From Diphasiastrum complanatum (Eukaryota; Streptophyta; Lycopodiopsida; Lycopodiales; Lycopodiaceae), in the NCBI GenBank assembly GCA_029204225.1, contig CM055096.1, positions 35,362,390 through 35,426,389 of the forward strand: DNA of 64,000 nucleotides. The letters are read 5' to 3'. Of this stretch, positions 1 through 12,849 are shown one piece after another (position 1 is the stretch's first letter; every line of letters begins with the position of its first letter). The position numbers and the translations under genes are program-made. The notes under the pieces were generated by a model, which searched no databases, was not told where the DNA came from, and saw nothing but the letters and a program-made list of their open reading frames with translations.

Positions 1-1387
1 CACACTCCTATAGAAAAGGTCTGATCATGGTAATATCGTTCCCACCACAGCAAGAAAGTGCTCTAATTCCAAGTTATGAACAGAGTCACAAAGTTTAGTA
101 TCAATGAAGCATAAAGACAAAAAATGAGGCAGCAAAGGCTAATCTCTACCAGAATAGCCGAGATACATCACATATGATCTTGGCCAAAGCCCTAAAAGCC
201 ATGGCTGGCATAATCCTAGCTTAGGCCACATGTCTACTCAATATCTCAAGGTACCAAATGAATACAATGTCTCCTACTTATAGCCACAGAGAAGCCCTAA
301 AAAGGAAGCTTCTACTACAAGCTAGCTAATTACTTAAATAACAATTTATATCGGGAGGGACAATAGTGCACACCCCCCATAGGTTTGAGACCCTCCAAGT
401 GGACCCCGATGCTATACTTCACTGAGAGATTGATAATTCTATGGGCTCTTTTGCAACTCTTGATATAGCCCATGAGCTCAAGTTTAGAATCATTAGTGGA
501 GAGGGCATGGTAACCCCTTAAGATCCAAAAGATCTTTGGTGCCACATGTCGTACATGCATGATAGTTATGCACAAGGTGGCACTAAGTTCAGCTCTAGGT
601 GTCAAGTGGACCATGTGTCCATCTTGACCTACTTGCTAAAATGTGCATAACAGGGGTTCACAAAGTCTTTAAGTAATACCTCCATGGCATACGCACAACT
701 TACAAGATACAATAACACAAAGCCTAAAGGGGGTAAAATAGGCATTTATTTCAAACAAGCATTTATGTATTACGTACTGCAAGTTTCTTTGATGAATGCA
801 CATCGAGCAAAGTCATGCTGATCACAGAAAGGCAAATCAAAGGTACTGCTGAATGCAGACGCAGATAATTCATAATAGCAATGAGTGTTCCAATTACATC
901 CCCATATCTGTAAATGACACATAACTTACAGTAGGCTAAAAAAAATTGATAGAAAGATTGAGGCTTTGTAAGGCTACAAGCGTATCCGCAAAGACCAAAT
1001 CATCCATTTTTTGAACTAAAAGTTATTGAATGTCGCATGTTTCTTTGACATACTTACAAATTGAGCACAGTCAAGCTTACCACAAAAAGGCAAATTAAAG
1101 ACACTATTGAATTCAGATTCAGAGAATTGTTGATATCAGCTTCATATTTCCACAAAATCAAAATAAGCTTCATTATATCAGAAGGAACGTGATGAGGGAA
1201 GCTCGAGTCTATTGTCAATAGCTAAATCAGTTGACTACTGTGACAAATATATAAGCCCCAGTTAGCTTGCTGGAGACACAACAAATGACTGGGAGTACAC
1301 TATACCGACAAATTCTGATCTAATGCATAAAGTCAGTCAATTGCAGACTACGAACTTATGAGAGTGAGCTTGAAAAAGTTGACTCAC
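1..1387. other. No gene recognised; expected location of the DUF89 3' end
   Basis: The DUF89 gene should continue here or beyond the window edge. On the minus strand, 1289-1262 can be read as V-I-x-x-V-S-S-K-L, reminiscent of the family segment after NSGNDLPV. It is out of phase with the preceding exon and hits a stop when spliced, so I do not annotate it as an exon. The stretch 51-65 looks like an eroded LTR primer-binding site. Confidence 0.3.
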
Positions 1388-4300
1388 CGGCAGGTCATTT
1401 CCAGAATTAACGACTAAAAGATGTTGAGCATCCACTCCCAGGATGGATTCTTTTCCTTCCGTGTTATCCTTCACCTGTTTTGATAAACTACATTTCATAT
1501 TTTCAAAGAGATCCAACACATCTTCTCTGATATGAAATTGTGGTATCAATACATTTCATGTGAGGAATGCTGCATCTAATATATTGCAACAAATGAGAAG
1601 AACGAGTTATTCAAAAACCAAACCTTGTATTGATGATTCATATGGATCAAGTACCAACTTGCAACATTTATCATTTGCAACTAACCTTGGTTACTATATC
1701 AAGTAACTCTGGATATGTGATGTCATTGATTGAAGGTAATTCATTTGCAGCCAAAATGACCTACATAAAATGCAAATGTACGCAATTTTCAACTATATCA
1801 GAGTCAGCACATCATCTACGATAATCAAAAGTCGCCAGCAGTCTTACATAGATGACTTGTCAAGAGTTACTTGTAGGTCTATACCTGCACACCCTCAAAG
1901 GTGCACCAAAATAAAATTCATTCAAAGAAAGCTCTGGAAAGAGAAGAGTCTTTGAACCATAAGCTATAGTCTAATGTTTTAGCTTTGACTACAAGTACCA
2001 AACAAATAAAATGTCCTCATAAACTTCTTATCCAAAATCCACTTATAAAATAGATAAGATGAACTTATGAAAGATAAACTTCTTATAGATTGATGTAAGC
2101 ATTAAAACTATCTAACTGGCTTATAATAGCAGCATAAAAGTTTGTTCCTAAATGTTTGAGTTCGATGGGAAAATCATAGCCAAACCTGAGTACCTCGTCG
2201 AAGAAGTTCCCTAGCAAACGGTAGGATACCAAGCACAACATCAACTCCAGCATTATCCACAAATATCACAGCCTGCAAACACATTGACAAATTAGAAAGG
2301 TTCCATCAACCCAATAGGAGGTTACACAAAGATAGAATGCATGCTTTTCAAAAAGAGAACTATATTGATCCAGGTTGATTTGCAAAATAACAACAAAGGA
2401 TGCATTTCTCACTCCATAATAGTCGAAAAAGGACCTCTAAAACAGGTTGACTGAAAATTGAAATGATTAGATTAGCAAATAACAGGTTACAACACAATGC
2501 AAATCTTAGCTATCAAATTCTTAATTTTCAAAACAAAAGAACTTAGCAAAATCATGAAACAAAATCGACAAGATTGCTGGAGAAGAGAACAGAAACATAA
2601 AAAAAAAAACAAAAGAAAAGATCTCAAAATAGCATCATATGATCGATGACAAAACGTAAGTTGCTATGGAAACTAATAAATTTCCATACTTATAGCCTTA
2701 AAAAGCAGTTAACTGATGTTTATGCACAAACGACACTGTAATATCCACAAGGTCAGATACATTGGAACCTGCAATGGCAAATTTAAGCCCTTCAGAAATC
2801 TATCACTTTTTTATGCAATCTTTGATATAAAAGGTGGATAAGTATATTAACCCTGCAAAACAATGTTCGAAGTGCATTCTCATAACAATACAAGGTTCGA
2901 TCATCATTGTTATGTTATTGTATGTTATCATCTTATGTTATCATGCAAACTGAATATTCATGTTATCACAAACTCATTCACATCTGTCGACACACACTCA
3001 GGGCCAATAGGTGGCACCTACCTCAGAGAGCATAGATTGGTTTTTTTTTTTTACCAATAAATCAAAACATATTTCGGATCTTGAAGATGCTAGCAAATAT
3101 AATGACTAAAATTCACCCACTCGGGTCCTTCAGAAAAACCAATGAACTTCCTATGAAGAAGGCAACATATTTCAGCCCTTCAGAACCAAAATCATAGCCC
3201 TTCATCACTAGACATTCCAATCCAAACCCACCCACAAATGACTTAGAGTTTATAGTTAACATGCACGGAGTTGCATTTATAGTATATACATGGCACCTTC
3301 ATCTTGTTAAAGGAATTGATACTCATTTGAGCCCCCAATAAACTACAAATTTTTTTTAACTTTCTAGGCTTTTTTTCCACTAAGACACCCAAAAAATCAA
3401 AAATTGAAAAAGAATGCTGCATTTCAGAACACTGGTGATAGGAACACTGTGCATCTAAATTTAAATTTTATCTAACAAAATAAATTAGGGGAACTGCCGA
3501 AAAAATTAGCTAACTAACTAAACTATGAAAAAAACAAATATAGATACCCATTTGTTTATGTATCTATAGCATTCTGAACCTTTTCCCTAGAAAGTGACAA
3601 GTGATAAAGTCGTAAAAGATTAGTGATGAATGTATAAGATCTAGTTACGTCAGTGATGCATTTGTATAAGCATTTAAATGGCCAAAGGTGACAAAGAAAC
3701 GGTCAGCAATAACTCCTAAAGGCCAATTATGATCATAGGTAAGTTATATAAGGTTGCCTTGACTATCTCCCAGCTGTAGAAATGAATATCAAATTGGAAA
3801 ACTATGTGCTTCTTGCTTGATAATTCCCCCTACAGCAAGACAGTCCCATTAGCCCTGGGAAATGCTCTAATACCAAGTTATGATCTTAGTATCACATGAA
3901 GTATCACTATGATGATAACGAGCAACAAAATGATGGTTTTGCGTATTAGATAATAGATATCTATAAGTGTATCCATATTGTAAATGTTTTATGCTAACTA
4001 GACTATCAAAAGAATTCCAATCATCAATGTTTTTTCCTTGAAAAAATAGTACTAATAAAAATGCGATCTAGGTCTTGGATCGCTGATGATCGGAACGGGC
4101 ATTCCGAATCACTTTTGCGAAGGATCACGATCTGCTACGATATCAACCAATAAGGCCTAGCCTGGGCTTCTAGAAAGGCCCCAAAATTTGCAATTGCACT
4201 TATCACCACTAGCTATACAATTAAGTTCACATGAGTCTTTAGGATAGATTCCTCCACCAAAAACATTAAAGTCTTTATATAGAATGCTACCCAAATCAAG

Positions 4301-7300
4301 AACAAATAAGTCATCAATATATCTTCTAACTTGGGGCAACAACATGGGAAAAGTACCACAAAGGACAAGGAGAAGGCATGATCGCAGCTTGTGGAATGTA
4401 GCAATCTGGAAGAGGAAGTAATTGATGTGATACAAATTCCCAAACTTTCAATAGGATTCCTTTAAAATACGCTAAGTACTAGGCATAAAGAGATTAGTAT
4501 TTTCAATCCACGATGAAGAGCCAATACATAGATATCAAGCATTTTAAAAAGAATAACTAGTGGTCCATTTTTTATTTTTCCTTTGCTTTTTGTAACAAAT
4601 TTCATTTGTTTCTTGTGCATGAAAAGTCCTAGTTGCATGTAATTTATGTTAATCATGGTGTGCATTATATCCTCCATGGCTCAAATCATAGTACCATTGT
4701 TACCAGTTACATCTTGCATGTAAATGACTTGTCAATGTCATGAATGGATGGGCCTAAGACCTACGTTGGTGGAGGACTAACTTGGCCCCTCTCTAAGTCG
4801 GTAGACCTACCACCAACCTAATTACTATGGAGGTGAGGAGGGCACAGTCATAAATAACCCCCCAACACATTTAGCATACATTCATTTGCATGGTGATTCA
4901 ATGAGAGTAACTTGGCATACTTTTGTCTACGTAGCTATTAAAAATATTCTCACTTGGCAAGAAAAATTTGTAGTACATGTGTTTATGCTTATTCTCTTTC
5001 TTGTACCTACACAAACAACCCTCTTATTCTCTCTCTCTAACTCGGCCTTCAAACCTTCATTTTCCAGCACCTAAACACTCCTTCCCTACATGCAATGGAG
5101 CTACTATCATTGTCGATCCATTCCCAATTAGGATAAGGTCACTTAGTCTTATTAATAGTGGCTTGGCATTTGGATAAGCTTTGCAAATCTTTTCGAGCTC
5201 CCAGCCCTAGCTTGTTGGAACCTCTAATCAGCTGAAGAAGATAGTTGTCTTCAATTTAGCTTAGTTTGTATAGCACTTAGATTAATATTATATGCAACTT
5301 AAATTGCTAGTGTTCTACTTCTACATTGATTGAGTAATAAGTTTGCAATTTTCTCTTGGATTGTGTTGCTCAGAAATATGAAAACGATACTTGGAAGACA
5401 TAGTTACTTGGTAGACGAAGCATCAAAAGGTGAAATCAAAAGTAGCTACTTTTGTATATAACCTACCTAGGCCAAAGATATGCATTTGTGGACGTGTGCC
5501 ATAGGTAGACTACATCTTGTATGGGTGAATTATTTGAAATTTATATTGATGACAAAATGAGCAGCCTTTCCTTAACAAAGTGAGTGATAAGTAGCAAGCC
5601 TTGATCGTACATAGCAAGGACCACATGTTATGACACTGCTATGGATATCAAACCTAAGTCCGCACAATTGAGATGAAGCATTCCACTCTACTACATTCAT
5701 GAACTCTTCAAGTCCAATATCAATTAGCACTAATATAAGCTTCAAATTGTGTTATGCAATCAAACCCAAGCTTGATTGGCATGGCAAGGACCTCCATGAT
5801 GATTGAAGTGAAATTCAAAAAAGAAAAAGTTGACTTCAATATTGGTTGTTTCTCACCTTTCGCCATGCTTTCCTTAGCCATTTTGACTTCAGTTTGTCGA
5901 AGTCATCTATAACCCATGGTCGTGGTAGCAACTTTTTGAAGCTCCCAAGAAAAGTCATGCCATCACTTGCATATAGCTCTGCAAGCTTTACAAAATAACA
6001 CAAAAAAGTAACATGTTTCTCAGCATCTCGAAGTACACAACACATTCATTGTGTTGAAAAAATGTTTCATTGTATTAGATCATAATTGCAACAAAAAATT
6101 GTGACCCCATGAAATAGTGATCAGTTTTCATTATTTACTCTCAAGAAAATGCATGCTATTAAAACAATTGTGAAAATAGTTGCTAACTCTACAAATTCCA
6201 AAGTAGAAATAAGACATATCAGTATTGTGTGCAAAATTAAAAGTCCAAAATTAAAAGTCCGACCAAAATGTTTTATATAGAATAGCTGAAATTAACCTGA
6301 GTTGCACCAAGATCAAAAACATTGCCAGCAAATATTCCTTTCACCAAATGCTCCAATCTCTCACAGTCATCCATTATGTTATCAGCAAGCCTCACCACAT
6401 CTTGGAATAAGACTATGGCTTTTGCATTCTCCTCATCCTGGCATGCAGCATAAAAGAACATAAAACCATTTCCAAGTTTCATTTAACAAACAGTTAAATA
6501 TTTTCTAAGGTTCATGCAAAGAAATATACCTTAATTTTCTTGTAAATGTCTCTAAACCCAAGTTCTCGAAGGCAGAGCTCTCGTAGCCTACAGAGGAGCT
6601 GTCCGTGATACACGCAAGACAATCACACAACTATTGCTCACTTATTGTGAAGCCTTGAGAGTGAAAATTCAAGTTAACTAGGCCCTTCTGTGAGCCCGAT
6701 AGCATTACAATACACCAATGTAGGCGTAAATAATCAGCATTCATATCTGTATTATCAACAGCAGCAAGAGGAACGATATATTACATACTATACAATCAGG
6801 CGGACCCCCATGGCTTTCTGGATTGGCCTGTATATCATCGAGCATCTGACCAAACCTACAACATAAACAAAATTAAAGAATGTGCTGAACTGCTCATTCG
6901 AATTGAGTGCCTTTTGCTATTTAATTTTCAAGGACACGTTTCCTCTTCATCTGTAGATTGAAATGACTTCATAACATCAAATAAAACAAAGACCTAATTT
7001 TTATGAAAAACACTATATGATGTGCTAAGAAAGCGTTGGAAGCTTCAAGATAAAATTCAACTTCGAAAGGTTAGCACCTTTCGGCAAATTTTGCTGCTTT
7101 TGCAGGCGCATCGGAAACAGAATCATCCAGCTCAGCTTGGTTTCTATCAAAATAACAGAACAGCAGCGCAAATTTGACAACTATCCATTCGTCGGATCGA
7201 TTGCGTAAAATCTCCTATGATTGCACCTCGATTCGAATTGTATAATCCATACTTGGAAAGACAAAATATGCTTCATTTAAGTTGGTCATTCTTCTTAGAA

Positions 7301-7716
7301 TGAAGAACTCAAACCTCTGATCCAGAACCTCAATTGCAATGCATCAACTCTGAAACTTATCTGATGACTGAAAGACTGTCAATGAGATTCAAATCAGCAT
7401 AGCAAAATACTTCCCTGCTGAGCCACATGGTTACACAGTGAAGGCAGCAATTATAACGGAACCCTGTTTGTCCACGCTTCAATGCACCAGATGACGCCAT
7501 TTCGCACAAAATACTAGAAAGACGAAGGGAATGCAATTCAACGTACCTAAAGGAGGTGATTGACTTGCGGAAGAGCTGGATCCAGAGGAGCTCTGTGGAG
7601 GTAGGCCTTTGTGGCGGATCGGAAGGGAAGCGATAGGGGATGGTGCAAGGCCTGTAGCTGTATTCCACCCATGCATACAGCATAGGAAAAGGCACCGGAG
7701 CTGAAGCACTCTCCAT
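1388..7716 (-). CDS. DUF89 family damage-control phosphatase (At2g17340-like), nine exons, C-terminus not seen
   Basis: Exons on the minus strand: 7716-7547, 7143-7078, 6855-6789, 6598-6530, 6437-6297, 5985-5857, 2272-2186, 1760-1686, 1474-1388. All introns are GT-AG and every junction keeps phase, giving 297 uninterrupted codons. The start ATG (7716) opens [12 protein letters not shown], followed by a [10 protein letters not shown] block. Later blocks are [69 protein letters not shown] and NSGNDLP. These match plant stand-alone DUF89 proteins, which are metal-dependent phosphatases acting on damaged phosphometabolites and are related to the C-terminal domain of plant PANK2. The Asp-Asn in VDNAGVD is the expected metal-site segment. 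Family members are about 370 residues, so the last ~70 (the EGMGRG-type C-terminal block) are missing, either left of the window or in unrecognised exons. The fifth intron (5856-2273) is 3.6 kb and holds LTR debris. No PanK kinase domain precedes it. Confidence 0.9.
2273..5856 (-). other. 3.6-kb intron of the DUF89 gene with LTR-element debris
   Basis: This intron runs from the donor after the W-R-K codons (5857) to the acceptor before A-V-I-F-V-D (2272). It has no coding stretch I recognise. At 3864-3875 the minus strand reads TGGTATTAGAGC, one base off the initiator-tRNA-Met primer-binding sequence of LTR elements, and a related but weaker copy lies near 51-65. I read both as eroded minus-strand LTR-retrotransposon remnants. 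Short A/T runs occur near 2600 and 3040. Confidence 0.5.
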
Positions 7717-7834
7717 GATTTGTCCCCTGCTTTGCTTCTCTTCTTTCCTCCCTGCTTTGTTATGCTACTCTCATTCCACAATCCTCGATTTTGACGATCT
7801 CAGCAAAATATCGTGTTCGCTGGATAGAACTAGC

Positions 7835-7842
7835 TTTATATA
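7835..7842 (-). promoter_or_regulatory. TATA box upstream of the DUF89 gene
   Basis: Read on the minus strand this is TATATAAA within GCATATATAAAGC. It lies about 120 bp upstream of the start codon at 7716. A transcription start about 30 bp downstream would leave a 5' UTR near 90 nt. Spacing and orientation fit the gene; there is no experimental support. Confidence 0.5.
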
Positions 7843-7924
7843 TGCAAAGGAAGGGCCATCCAATGGGCAGCCTTCATCCAACGGTGGTGGAAGATGTTGG
7901 ATGCTTAAAGAAATGGTACTTTGA

Positions 7925-8233
7925 ACACCTACCTCACCAAGCAACCCTAGTCCAAGGCTAGACGTTGTGATGCATTTGTCAATGATTTCATCTTTTGGAT
8001 TGTCCTATCAGTCGATAAGGATCAGTTGGCCTCGTCACGAGGCAAGTCGACAAGACACGCGTCCCGCCAACGGCAACCTGGGTCATGCATGGGTTGCCTA
8101 AGTGAACAACTATATGTACAATGTAAATTCATTTTGAGAAATATAGTTGTTATGTGAGCTTGTTGTGGAGAGTGTTTTCTGTCTGTGTTACTGTGTAGCA
8201 TGATCTGTGTTCCTGTTCGAAGCAAATTCTAAG
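7925..8233 (+). other. Probable eroded 5' LTR of Copia-1
   Basis: The region between the DUF89 promoter and the primer-binding site at 8234 has no ORF. It directly precedes the PBS of Copia-1, where its 5' LTR should lie. No clear TG...CA ends or second LTR copy could be matched, because the 3' end of Copia-1 is lost. Confidence 0.35.
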
Positions 8234-8454
8234 TTGGTATCAGAGTCGTACAGGGAGTGTACACAGTACAGCATCGCCGTTGAAGAGAGCTTCGGGAGAA
8301 CTGTCTTCTGGGAGTTCGAGGTTTATGGCAGGTTGGAGATGGAAATTGAAGCACTCATGCATGGTTTCTAGCACACAGACGTTTGCTAGGTGTGAAACTG
8401 TGTGAGGATTCACAGACGAGGCTTATCAGTTGGAAATTTTGGAATTCTAAAAAT

Positions 8455-9016
8455 TCCGTAAAGGAGTTGCTCGGTGCAAGAGCAAAGAACATTCTGGATT
8501 TGATCCACACAGATTTATGCGGGCCTATGAGGACTATGTCCTCAGGTAAAGCCTTCTATTTCATGACCTTTATTGATGATATGTCACGGAAGACGTGGAT
8601 GTACTTTTTGAAGAAGAAATCGGATGCATTTGACAATTTCAAGAGCTTCAAAGCATTGGTCGAAAATCAGACAGGCAGGAAGATCAAAGTCCTAAGATCA
8701 AATAGTGGAGGTGAGGACAAGTCTAATGACTTCAATGATCTTTGTGATCAATGTGGGATCAAAAGACAATTTATGCAAGCTCATACTCCTGCTCTAAATG
8801 GTATAGTTGAGCCCAAAAATCGTATGATTGTGGAAAGTGCCAAATCTATGCTAGTTGAGATGAAATTACCAAAAGATTTTTGGTCAGAAGCATGCAGTAC
8901 GGCAGTCTATCTTCAAAATAGAAGTCCTACCATTGCCATACCAAAGATAACACCTGAGGAGGCATTCACGAAGAAGAAGCCAAAGGTGAACCACTTGCAA
9001 ATCTTTGAATGTAAGA
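8455..9016 (+). pseudogene. Copia-1 integrase core, left part
   Basis: The frame reads HTDLCGPM (first catalytic Asp), FYFMTFIDDMSRKTW, then LRSNSGGE where family members have RSDNGGE, so the second catalytic Asp is replaced. NGIVEPKNR keeps the catalytic Glu. DFWSEACSTAVYLQNRSP and the conserved FECKA boundary follow. It stops at the Gypsy-A insertion, in the codons between C-K and A-F. Confidence 0.85.
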
Positions 9017-9912
9017 TGTTGCGCCGGCGCTTCAAAGGGCGCTGGGACTTGAGAGCGGTTTCCCCAATACGCGCTTAAGTCTAACAATCATCCATCATGC
9101 ACTTACGTAAAAGCCAACTCATAAATGTAACAAGCTTAACCATTCAGACTTAAGAAAACTGGAATACCAACCAACCTGAAAGCCAACTCAAAATCCGTCC
9201 CCAAAAGGTAATTAAAGACAAAGACCAGCCACACATGAAACCCAAGGCATAGAAGTCGCCAAACATACCAATTGGCATAGCGGCAAGCCTCACGTCTATG
9301 ATGAGGACCCTTAGGCGCCGGCGACGCAAAAAGGTTGTAGTAAGAGTCCTTCCACTTGGACCAGTCCCGGAGGCGAAACCGAAATGGTAATCATCCCCAA
9401 GAATCAACTTTATTAGATTTGAAGAGGTTGCATTCATACATAGACTGACCGGTCTCGGGGCCACCAACACGTGCTGGGCATTGTGCCTGGCTCGTCTTGG
9501 TAGAGGGAGCTGAGACCTGGCGCTGGTTCAGTTGGCCCAAGTTTCTGTCTGTCGGACTCCCCCTATAGTTTAGCTGTGATTCGGCGCACCCCCTCTGTTC
9601 TGAAACATAGTGCTTTCTGGTAAAGCACGTTTTTTAGGACTTAGTTTTTATTTTGCTGATTAAGCCTGGCAGAATCAGTCTGGCTCCCGGACATGGGTCC
9701 CGGGAGCCGTCCCGACGGCAGAATCAACTTGCTTCCTGACTAGGCCATGACACGAGCTCCATAGCTAGCTCATGATTTGTGACTACTTGACTGGCTCACC
9801 ACAGGTCAGAGGCTCAGTCCTTGACGTTCTAACTTGCTCTGGGACCTTAGAGAGCGTCACCCCTTAGAGTCTTACAGGGCACGCTGGGTGCACCTCAGTC
9901 AGCTTTACAACA
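9017..9912 (-). repeat. Gypsy-A 3' LTR
   Basis: Begins TGTTGCGCCGGCGC and ends CTTTACAACA on the plus strand. It matches 14297-15213 along its length, with small indels. The purine-rich tract lies immediately to its right, which sets it as the 3' copy on the minus strand. Confidence 0.9.
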
Positions 9913-10153
9913 TCCTCCCCTTGTTTGAAAAAGTTGATGTCCTCATCAGGGCCAAACTAGACCTAGGGCGTATGGCACGGGCTTGATTCACCGGCCTTAA
10001 CAGCTTTGAATTAAAAAATACATTGGCAATAGCACAGGAAAAGTGTAGATAAAGTTCACTTACGTAAAACCTGTGTGAAGCTGCAAGTGATTTATTGACA
10101 AACTTAAGAAAGATACCTAGAAATTCCTTGAACTTCAGAATGGCCATGAATGT

Positions 10154-11551
10154 TTATGTAGGAGGCATGCCGCCAGGTAGTGCTTTGTGTGCCGATCTGA
10201 GAAAATGGCTATTGCGTTGGTTCTTCTGTAGATATTCTACTAGTACTTCAGGGGCTCCCTCCTTAAGTTTGTCTTCGTACTCCCAAGAAGCCTCAATGAG
10301 TGGAGCCCATAGCCACTTCACTAGATATTCACGTTGAACGCCAGTTCGCTTTCTATGTGTCAATATTTGTTCTGGTACAAGTTGCATCTTCGTATCATCA
10401 AGTGTCGTTGCTGGGTGACGGAGTTCGTGTTGCCGATCAAATCGCTCATCTGGTTTGTGTCGTTTGAGTAATGAGATATAAAACACATTGTGTATATCCA
10501 AGCTGGATGGCAGCGCCAATCGGTAAGCCGCTGGGTTGATCTTCTTGGTGACATAATATGGTCCCACATAAGGTCGAACGAACTTATGAGAGAAACCTTT
10601 TGGTAACGCAATGTTCTTTGTGTTCAGCCACACTTGATCACCTTCCTCAAATTCCAGTTCTCGTCGATGTGGGTTTATGTCAGTTGCCATACTCCTTTGT
10701 GACTGCTCTAAAAATGACTTCACCTCTTTCAGCTTTGTGTGCCACTCATTGATGAATTCCTCCACAGTGGGTACTCGTGTTTCTTGCACACCTGTAAGAA
10801 AAGAGCTTGGAACAATCGGTAGCCGACCATTGCTTATCTCGAAGGGTGCCCTTCCAATAGATCTGTTCACTTGGTTGTTATGTGCAAACTCGAGAATATC
10901 CAAGTAGTTGACCCAATCGGATTGGTCCCAAGCGACATAATTTCGTAAATATTGTTCAATCTGTCGATTGACTCGTTCCATTTGCCCATATGTCTGAGGG
11001 TGATATGCAGTGTTGAAATTCAGTCCAGTTCCCACGAGGCAAAATAGACAAGTCCAAAACTTTCCGACGAACTTGGTGTTTCGGTCAAAAATAATCGTTC
11101 TAGGCAGGCCATGGTATTTGAAGACACATTTGAAAAATAACCTTGCCACTTCTTCAGCTGTCACTGAACTTTTAGTTGGTACCAGATGAACTTGCTTTGA
11201 AAAGCGGTCAACCACCACATAAATTGAGTCGAAGCCTTGGCACAGTGGTAGTTGAACAATCAAATCCATGCTCGTCGAATCCCATGGGTATGCTGGTACT
11301 GGTAATGGTTGGAGTAGTCCTGCTGGAGCTAGCGGTTCCACCTTCACTTGTTGACATGTCGGGCATGTTTGCACATAGGATTCAACGTCTGCCCACATAC
11401 CTGGCCAATAGAAGCCCCTTTTGAGAAGTTCATACATGCGATTCACCCCTGGATGTCCGGCGGCTAGTAGGTCATGATGTTCTCGCAAGACTTTCTTCCT
11501 CAGGTTGATGTTGTCTGGGACATATACTTTGCGTTGTTTATAAACAACCAT
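10154..11551 (-). CDS. Gypsy-A integrase with C-terminal chromodomain (465 codons open)
   Basis: Minus strand, no internal stop. A HHCC zinc-binding segment is visible (EHHDLLAAGHPG ... TCPTCQQVK). The catalytic core follows with Asp in WDSTSMDLI, Asp in IIFDRNTKF and Glu in GQMERVNRQ, so all three catalytic acids are present. A GPY/F-type module (RPYVGPYYVTKKINPAAYRL) follows. The C-terminus has REYLVKW and IEASWE, the chromodomain core that directs chromovirus integration to marked heterochromatin. This is the best-preserved gene of Gypsy-A. It is the tail of a broken polyprotein, so independent expression is unlikely. Confidence 0.9.
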   Translation of the reverse strand: MVVYKQRKVYVPDNINLRKKVLREHHDLLAAGHPGVNRMYELLKRGFYWPGMWADVESYVQTCPTCQQVKVEPLAPAGLLQPLPVPAYPWDSTSMDLIVQLPLCQGFDSIYVVVDRFSKQVHLVPTKSSVTAEEVARLFFKCVFKYHGLPRTIIFDRNTKFVGKFWTCLFCLVGTGLNFNTAYHPQTYGQMERVNRQIEQYLRNYVAWDQSDWVNYLDILEFAHNNQVNRSIGRAPFEISNGRLPIVPSSFLTGVQETRVPTVEEFINEWHTKLKEVKSFLEQSQRSMATDINPHRRELEFEEGDQVWLNTKNIALPKGFSHKFVRPYVGPYYVTKKINPAAYRLALPSSLDIHNVFYISLLKRHKPDERFDRQHELRHPATTLDDTKMQLVPEQILTHRKRTGVQREYLVKWLWAPLIEASWEYEDKLKEGAPEVLVEYLQKNQRNSHFLRSAHKALPGGMPPT

Positions 11552-11560
11552 TTGATCTTT

Positions 11561-12300
11561 TCAAGTGAAATGTTTATGAGGCTTTCCCAGCTGGAATTCA
11601 ATCATTAAGTCCTTCGCCAACGCATCTGCACCATAATTCTCCCTGATTTCTTGGAGTAGGCCAGTCACCTGAGTTGTCACCGTTGCCATCAAGTGTTCCT
11701 GTCTACTTAGTGAGTCCGCCACCACATTGTTCTTTCCCGCCGTGTGTACAATGTCTATATTAAATTTTGAGAGAAAGTTTTGCCATCGCATTTGCTTTGG
11801 CGTGAGCATACCTTGGGATGAGAAGTACTTGAGTGATACGTTATCAGTGAACGACTTAAAGGGCTTTCCTGCCACATAATGTCTCCAATGCTCCACTGCT
11901 TGAACTACTGCGACCATTTCTTTTTCCTGAGTTGGCCATCGTCACTCAATTTCTTTGAAAAATATGCAACAGGTTTTCTGTCTTGCATCAACACGGCCCC
12001 AATATCAAAGTTCGACACGTCTGTATGTATTTCAAAAGGTTTGTCAAAGTCCGGTAATGCAAGGATGGGTTCTTGAGTGATCCATTGTTTTAGTCCTTGG
12101 AACGCTGCTTCACATTCCGGTGTCTATGTCATCTTCAGATGAGTCTTGGTCTGCTCCAACAGTGGTGCCACAATTTTGCTAAATGCCTCAATGAATTTCC
12201 TGTAAAAGTTACATAAGCCCACAAAGGATTTGATGTCGTGAACAGTTTTAGGAGCCAGCCAATCCAAGATAGTCTTGATCTTCTTAGGATCCATCCGAAT
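11561..12300 (-). pseudogene. Gypsy-A connection and RNase H region, broken
   Basis: After the stop the frame reads RMDPKKIKTILDWLAPK, SFVGLCNFYRKFIEAFS, a stop near 12130, then the RNase H start around TDVSNFDIGAVLMQDRKPVAYFSKKLS and another stop. It resumes in 11917-11561 with FKSFTDNVSLKYFSSQ and HTAGKNNVVADSLSRQ. Usual order and spacing for chromoviruses, inactive by at least three stops. Confidence 0.85.
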
Positions 12301-12837
12301 TCATGCGTAGCCGATAACATGTCCAAGGAAATCAACTTCCTCTATCACAAATTCACATTTTTCTTTTTTCGCGAGCAAGCTGTTCTTCCTCAGTTGTTGG
12401 AGGACCGTCCTTAAATGTTTACGACTAAACACCAAGATGTCGTCGATGTACACAATGACAAATTCATCTAAGCAGTCTTGAAAATTGTTGTTCATCAACA
12501 TGCATAAAGTGGCTGGTGCGTTTGTTAGACCGAACAGCATCACCCTGAATTCGTGGCTCCCATATCGTGTTCGAAAAGCCGTTTTGTGCTCATCGTCTTT
12601 AGCTATTCGAATTTGATGATATCCAGATCTAAGATCTATTCGCCTAAAATATCTGGTGTATTTGAGCTGGTCAAACAGGTCATCAATTCTAGGCATGAAA
12701 TACTTGTTCTTGATGGTACCTTTGTTGAGCATGCGGTAATCCACACACATCCGCAGTGTCTTGTCCATCTTTTCCACGAATAATATTGGGCCTCCAAAAG
12801 GCGAAGCACTGGGTCTAATGAATCTTTTGTCTCTCAA
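12301..12837 (-). pseudogene. Gypsy-A reverse transcriptase
   Basis: The frame shows [63 protein letters not shown] and [12 protein letters not shown], with the catalytic YIDD intact. [15 protein letters not shown] follows. This is a complete palm region of the Ty3/gypsy type. It is interrupted after GHVIGYA by an in-frame stop. Confidence 0.93.
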
Positions 12838-12849
12838 TTCACCAAGTTG

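Noticed and set aside
1262-1289. Possible next exon of the DUF89 gene (V-I...V-S-S-K-L on the minus strand)
   Set aside because: Out of phase with the exon at 1388-1474 and reaches a stop when spliced at the only nearby acceptor.
10558-10907. Plus-strand frames within Gypsy-A
   Set aside because: They are shadows of the integrase, which has a far better coding pattern on the minus strand.
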